Shown here piece after piece: positions 31,102-33,412 of a stretch of DNA of 33,412 bases. The notes under the pieces were generated by a model. It searched no databases. It saw only the letters and a list, made by a program, of their open reading frames with translations, and was not told the origin of the DNA. Every line of letters begins with the position of its first letter. Positions within the stretch are counted from its first letter, which is position 1. A program made the translations under genes and the position numbers. The stretch is from Candidatus Sulfotelmatobacter sp. (GTDB lineage: Bacteria; Acidobacteriota; Terriglobia; Terriglobales; Acidobacteriaceae): positions 1-33,412 of the forward strand of contig JAICJP010000008.1 in NCBI GenBank assembly GCA_025928375.1, read 5' to 3'.

Positions 31102-31778
31102 GGGAAAAGATTTTATTGATAGAAGATGATGACAATCTTGTCACTACGCTGGGGGACCGGCTGCGCGGTGAGAGATATGTGGTCGACATTGCAAAGGATG
31201 CCGAAGAGGGCCTGGAGAAGATCAATGGGTCGCCTTTTGATCTGTTCATTATCGATGTCATGTTGCCGTACCGAAGTGGATTTGACCTTTGCCGCGACAT
31301 CCGGCAATCGGGTTTGGCGACGCCCATCCTCTTTCTAACGGCTCGCAGCAGCGTGATGGACAAAGTGGTTGGGCTCAAACTGGGCGGCGACGACTATTTG
31401 ACGAAGCCGTTTGAAGCGGACGAGTTAACAGTCCGCATTGAAGCGCTGTTGCGGCGCAAACCGCTGCAGACAGGAGCCCGAGTGCATCAACAGGGATCTC
31501 TGCGCGTGGACGTGCCTCGGCAAGAGGTAACCCGAGATGGAAAAGTCGTGTACCTCTCGGGCCAGGAGTTCGGCCTGCTGCATTATCTTATGGAGCGGCC
31601 TGGCCAAACCGTATCACGAGCGGAACTCTTGCGGGCAGTGTGGGGTTACAACGAGAGTACGTACAGTCGCACGGTGGATGTACACATCTTCTCTCTCCGC
31701 CAAAAGCTTGAAGATAATCCCAGTCGACCGGTCCTGATCACTACCGTCCAGGGACACGGGTATAAATTCAAAGCATAA
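31098..31778 (+). CDS. OmpR/PhoB-family response regulator
   Basis: 226 aa. The receiver domain has the acidic pocket 'LLIEDDDNLV', phospho-acceptor Asp53 in 'LFIIDVMLPYRSG', Thr in 'ILFLTARSS' and Lys in 'DDYLTKPFEADEL'. The winged-helix output domain runs 'VVYLSGQEFGLLHYLMERPG', 'RAELLRAVWGYN', 'TVDVHIFSLRQKLEDNPSRP' and 'TVQGHGYKFKA'. It binds DNA as a dimer, typically at direct repeats. Overlap with the kinase stop (ATGA) implies translational coupling. Candidate sites are the TGTTAAG repeats on both flanks of the operon. Confidence 0.95.
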   Translation: MREKILLIEDDDNLVTTLGDRLRGERYVVDIAKDAEEGLEKINGSPFDLFIIDVMLPYRSGFDLCRDIRQSGLATPILFLTARSSVMDKVVGLKLGGDDYLTKPFEADELTVRIEALLRRKPLQTGARVHQQGSLRVDVPRQEVTRDGKVVYLSGQEFGLLHYLMERPGQTVSRAELLRAVWGYNESTYSRTVDVHIFSLRQKLEDNPSRPVLITTVQGHGYKFKA

Positions 31779-32235
31779 GATCAGTCACTATTGGCTGAAC
31801 TGATTACTTGCGCCGCTTCTGATCATCCTCACGCCGCATAGCTGCTGTTTATAATCTCCGTCCGTCAGCTGCATATTCCTCGAATCCCAGAGTGTCGGGC
31901 TCAGTCGTCGACGCTGATGATTGTTAAGAACGTAAAGCAAGTTGTTAAGTGTTGATAACAACTAGTGGCGGGACTCAGTGGCAAGTAACGCTGACTAAGC
32001 CGTATATATATGTACTACATGCTTAGATATATCATTTATATCAACACGCGTGCTGCAGTAAGTATGACAGCGTAACCCCAGATAGATGTTAATGAGATCA
32101 AATGTTGTGTAACCTGCTACGTTATTGACGCGGCGCAAACAGTTACGTCACGAAAAGCCCTACGCTCACCTCACCTCGCGCTCGGGGAAGCGGAGAAATG
32201 ATTTCGCTACCCGACGCAGATAACGAGTGAGGCTA
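31779..32235. other. Long A/T-rich intergenic region
   Basis: 457 bases with no gene. It contains the TGTTAAG pair (31922-31949), a GTTGATAACAAC imperfect palindrome next to it, and an A/T-rich stretch around 31998-32042 (TATATATATGTA... ATATATCATTTATATC) flanked by CTAAGC and GCTTAG. This is an unusually A/T-rich island for the window and probably a promoter or DNA-bending region. Confidence 0.45.
31922..31949 (+). promoter_or_regulatory. TGTTAAG direct repeat, 21-bp period
   Basis: TGTTAAG at 31922-31928 and 31943-31949, about 150 bases past the response regulator stop and about 620 bases before the multicopper oxidase. It repeats the motif found upstream of the kinase. If bound by the regulator it could control downstream genes. 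Confidence 0.45.
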
Positions 32236-32454
32236 ATGACTATTCGTCCGCACAGCCACATCACTTCAAAGCAGGCGCGCAGACACCTTGCGGTGGGATA
32301 TCCCGAGCTGTCGATTGAATGTCCCGAGTGCCATTCGTCTGCCGGGCGTAAATGCTTCATGGTGCCGGGCTATATGGGAATCGCGCATCGCCTCCGGCGA
32401 GTTCTCTATCAACAGCTCCGCAGTCCCAGTTTGGCTACATCCTCTATCGCGTAA
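32236..32454 (+). CDS. Small phage-type zinc-finger protein
   Basis: 72 aa. The central part 'ECPECHSSAGRKCFMVPG' followed by 'GIAHRLRRVL' has the spacing C-x2-C-x7-C-x(about 10)-H-x2-R, as in the small phage/actinobacterial zinc-binding proteins with 'CP.CGA..G.PC......H..R'. It probably binds zinc, perhaps with DNA, and its role is unknown. ATG 32236 is chosen; GTG 32227 in the same frame is possible. It precedes the multicopper oxidase by about 115 bases on the same strand, and a cotranscript is possible. Confidence 0.6.
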   Translation: MTIRPHSHITSKQARRHLAVGYPELSIECPECHSSAGRKCFMVPGYMGIAHRLRRVLYQQLRSPSLATSSIA

Positions 32455-32535
32455 GGCCTAGCACCCCTCCCCCATCGTATCGATCCGAAATGATCGAAGT
32501 ACGTCAGCTTTCCAGGAACCTTCAAAGGACTAATG

Positions 32536-32564
32536 TCACGCCGCCTTTGGCGGAGAAGACGTGA
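32536..32564 (+). promoter_or_regulatory. Hairpin overlapping the multicopper oxidase ribosome site
   Basis: CCGCC-TTT-GGCGG (32541-32553) is a strong GC hairpin. TCACG (32536-32540) can extend it with CGTGA (32560-32564) across a six-base bulge. The latter overlaps the GTGAGGA ribosome site of ATG 32571, so the folded leader would partly hide the site. It may instead be a remnant terminator of the zinc-finger gene. Confidence 0.35.
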
Positions 32565-32570
32565 GGACGT

Positions 32571-33412
32571 ATGGTGAATAGGAGAATCAGCGGGATTTGC
32601 TTCGTCATAGCATTGATGTCTTTTGCCAGCTTGACGGCAAGTGCTCAATCGTTCCAGGTGCAGTGTCCCACTTCGACCGTTACTCACCCGTCGACACTGC
32701 ACGATAACAATTCGGAACCCATCTACGCTGGGCCGACGAACCTCGCGCCCAACTCTCAGGGATTTCTGGCGCCAACGGCGAACGTGAATGGTGCCATTAA
32801 ATGCCAGCAGATTTCGGGCGGGGACGGTTTCGCGACAATGGCCGATGGTAGCCAGACTTATCTATTCGCGTTCGGTCCTTTGTCCGGATTGAAAGACATG
32901 GCTGATGGCAAGCCTGGCACTCAGTTTCCCAATGTGTTTAACACGGCTAGCACTGGACTGAAGCCGGGCGATCCGGCCACTGCCAACGGGATTGTCCCGG
33001 GTACGTGGCCAGGATTTCCGCTGCCGACGAATGCGCTTCCATACAACGGAGCGGTTGGACTAGCTCCTGACGCCGACGCAATCGCAGGCGGCCTTTGTAC
33101 CGCGCCGTGCTTGGATGGTCACGTTGACCCGCGCCAGGTTATGGATGTCGGCGTAATGAATGGCAACATCCCCGCTCCACTGATGGCAATCGATGAAGAT
33201 GACGAGTTCTTCCTTACTCTCACCAACGTCGGCATGGTGATGCGGCCTGACTTATTCGAGCAGCACACGGTTCACTTTCATGGTTATCCGAATGCGTCCG
33301 CCTTTTATGACGGCGTTCCAGATGCGTCGGTCGCAATCAATATTGGTGGCAGCTTCACTTATTACTATTTAGCGCCTGATGCCGGCACTTACTTCTGGCA
33401 TTGCCACATCAC
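32571..33412 (+). CDS. Secreted multicopper oxidase, C-terminus off window
   Basis: The first 280 residues of an exported copper oxidase. The signal peptide is 'ICFVIALMSFASLTASAQ'. Cupredoxin sequence follows, with the first copper motif 'EQHTVHFHGYPNAS' (HxHG at about residues 235-238) and 'GTYFWHCHI' (about 273-280), the Cys-free HCH motif that contributes to the trinuclear centre. Between them lies an unusual Gly/Pro-rich N-terminal region and 'ADAIAGGLCTAPCLDGH', containing two Cys. Such enzymes oxidise Cu(I), Mn(II) or phenols with O2 in the periplasm or outside. GTGAGGA precedes ATG 32571. The gene runs off the end, so the number of domains and the type-1 site are unseen. Confidence 0.88.
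   Translation, partial: MVNRRISGICFVIALMSFASLTASAQSFQVQCPTSTVTHPSTLHDNNSEPIYAGPTNLAPNSQGFLAPTANVNGAIKCQQISGGDGFATMADGSQTYLFAFGPLSGLKDMADGKPGTQFPNVFNTASTGLKPGDPATANGIVPGTWPGFPLPTNALPYNGAVGLAPDADAIAGGLCTAPCLDGHVDPRQVMDVGVMNGNIPAPLMAIDEDDEFFLTLTNVGMVMRPDLFEQHTVHFHGYPNASAFYDGVPDASVAINIGGSFTYYYLAPDAGTYFWHCHI

Noticed and set aside
31998-32042. A/T-rich stretch as a replication origin
   Set aside because: No DnaA-box cluster and no dnaA, dnaN or parA genes nearby. It is treated as a promoter or bending region only.
1-33412. CRISPR array, complete insertion sequence, rRNA operon
   Set aside because: No regularly spaced repeats, no intact transposase with inverted ends and no rRNA signatures were seen on either strand.

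Overview
The window looks like a chromosome segment from a soil-type member of the Acidobacteriota. This is inferred from gene families, not from a marker gene. The indicators are PAS or stand-alone proteins ending in the 'LRSWK-x-IA-x-Y-x-G...KTVQRWE' DNA-binding domain, a GAF protein with a CxxH/CxxC basic tail, NHL and PQQ-propeller proteins, and a small 'TFTGTVTD..CG' protein. The base composition is moderately GC-rich, and genes lie on both strands in short operons.

Positions 1-12.7 kb are accessory in character and full of decayed genes. They hold the end of a cyclic-nucleotide-binding regulator, an AI-2E transporter gene with an in-frame TGA, a frameshifted cupin gene coupled to an intact DUF2945 gene, and an intact transaldolase / FAD-oxidoreductase pair. 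A minus-strand operon follows, led by a cytochrome b-molybdopterin oxidoreductase and continuing through two tiny overlapping ORFs into a frameshifted, truncated membrane protein with an HGHAQ motif. Next come two more decayed minus-strand genes and a copper cluster: a multiply frameshifted Cys-containing small protein, a CopB-type (CPH) P-type ATPase with one inserted C, a broken TetR regulator, and the C-terminal stump of a CusA-like RND pump.

The copper cluster ends at 12.66-13.09 kb in what looks like an integration site. It contains the 3' half of a tRNA-Lys(CTT), paired copies of a nonamer on both sides, a hairpin, and the C-terminal 45 residues of a tyrosine recombinase pointing at the tRNA fragment. 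An overlapping two-gene module with an MNT-type nucleotidyltransferase (toxin-antitoxin-like) follows at 13.56-14.18 kb.

Positions 14.4-33.4 kb are mostly intact. They encode a 14-TM DHA2-type exporter, a membrane diguanylate cyclase, a GAF protein with a zinc-knuckle/basic tail next to a 46-aa solo copy of that tail, and a PAS-HTH regulator. They continue with a chimeric pseudo-receiver/PilZ/carboxypeptidase-regulatory-like protein, a Fis-type HTH protein, a solitary PilT-like ATPase, several exported or anchored proteins of unknown role and an NHL-repeat protein. A 227-bp inverted copy of the diguanylate cyclase 3' end (about 95% identical by hand count) sits at 27.2-27.4 kb, next to a degenerate relative of the HTH protein. 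After a broken PQQ-propeller gene comes a histidine kinase / OmpR-type response regulator pair, flanked on both sides by TGTTAAG direct repeats 20-21 bp apart. The window closes with a phage-type zinc-finger protein and the start of a secreted multicopper oxidase.

Themes: copper handling (CopB, CusA, multicopper oxidase) and c-di-GMP/pilus signalling (GGDEF, PilZ-like, PilT). Frameshifts are concentrated left of the tRNA fragment, which argues for a decaying island rather than uniform sequencing error, although several breaks lie in short homopolymers and need read-level checking.
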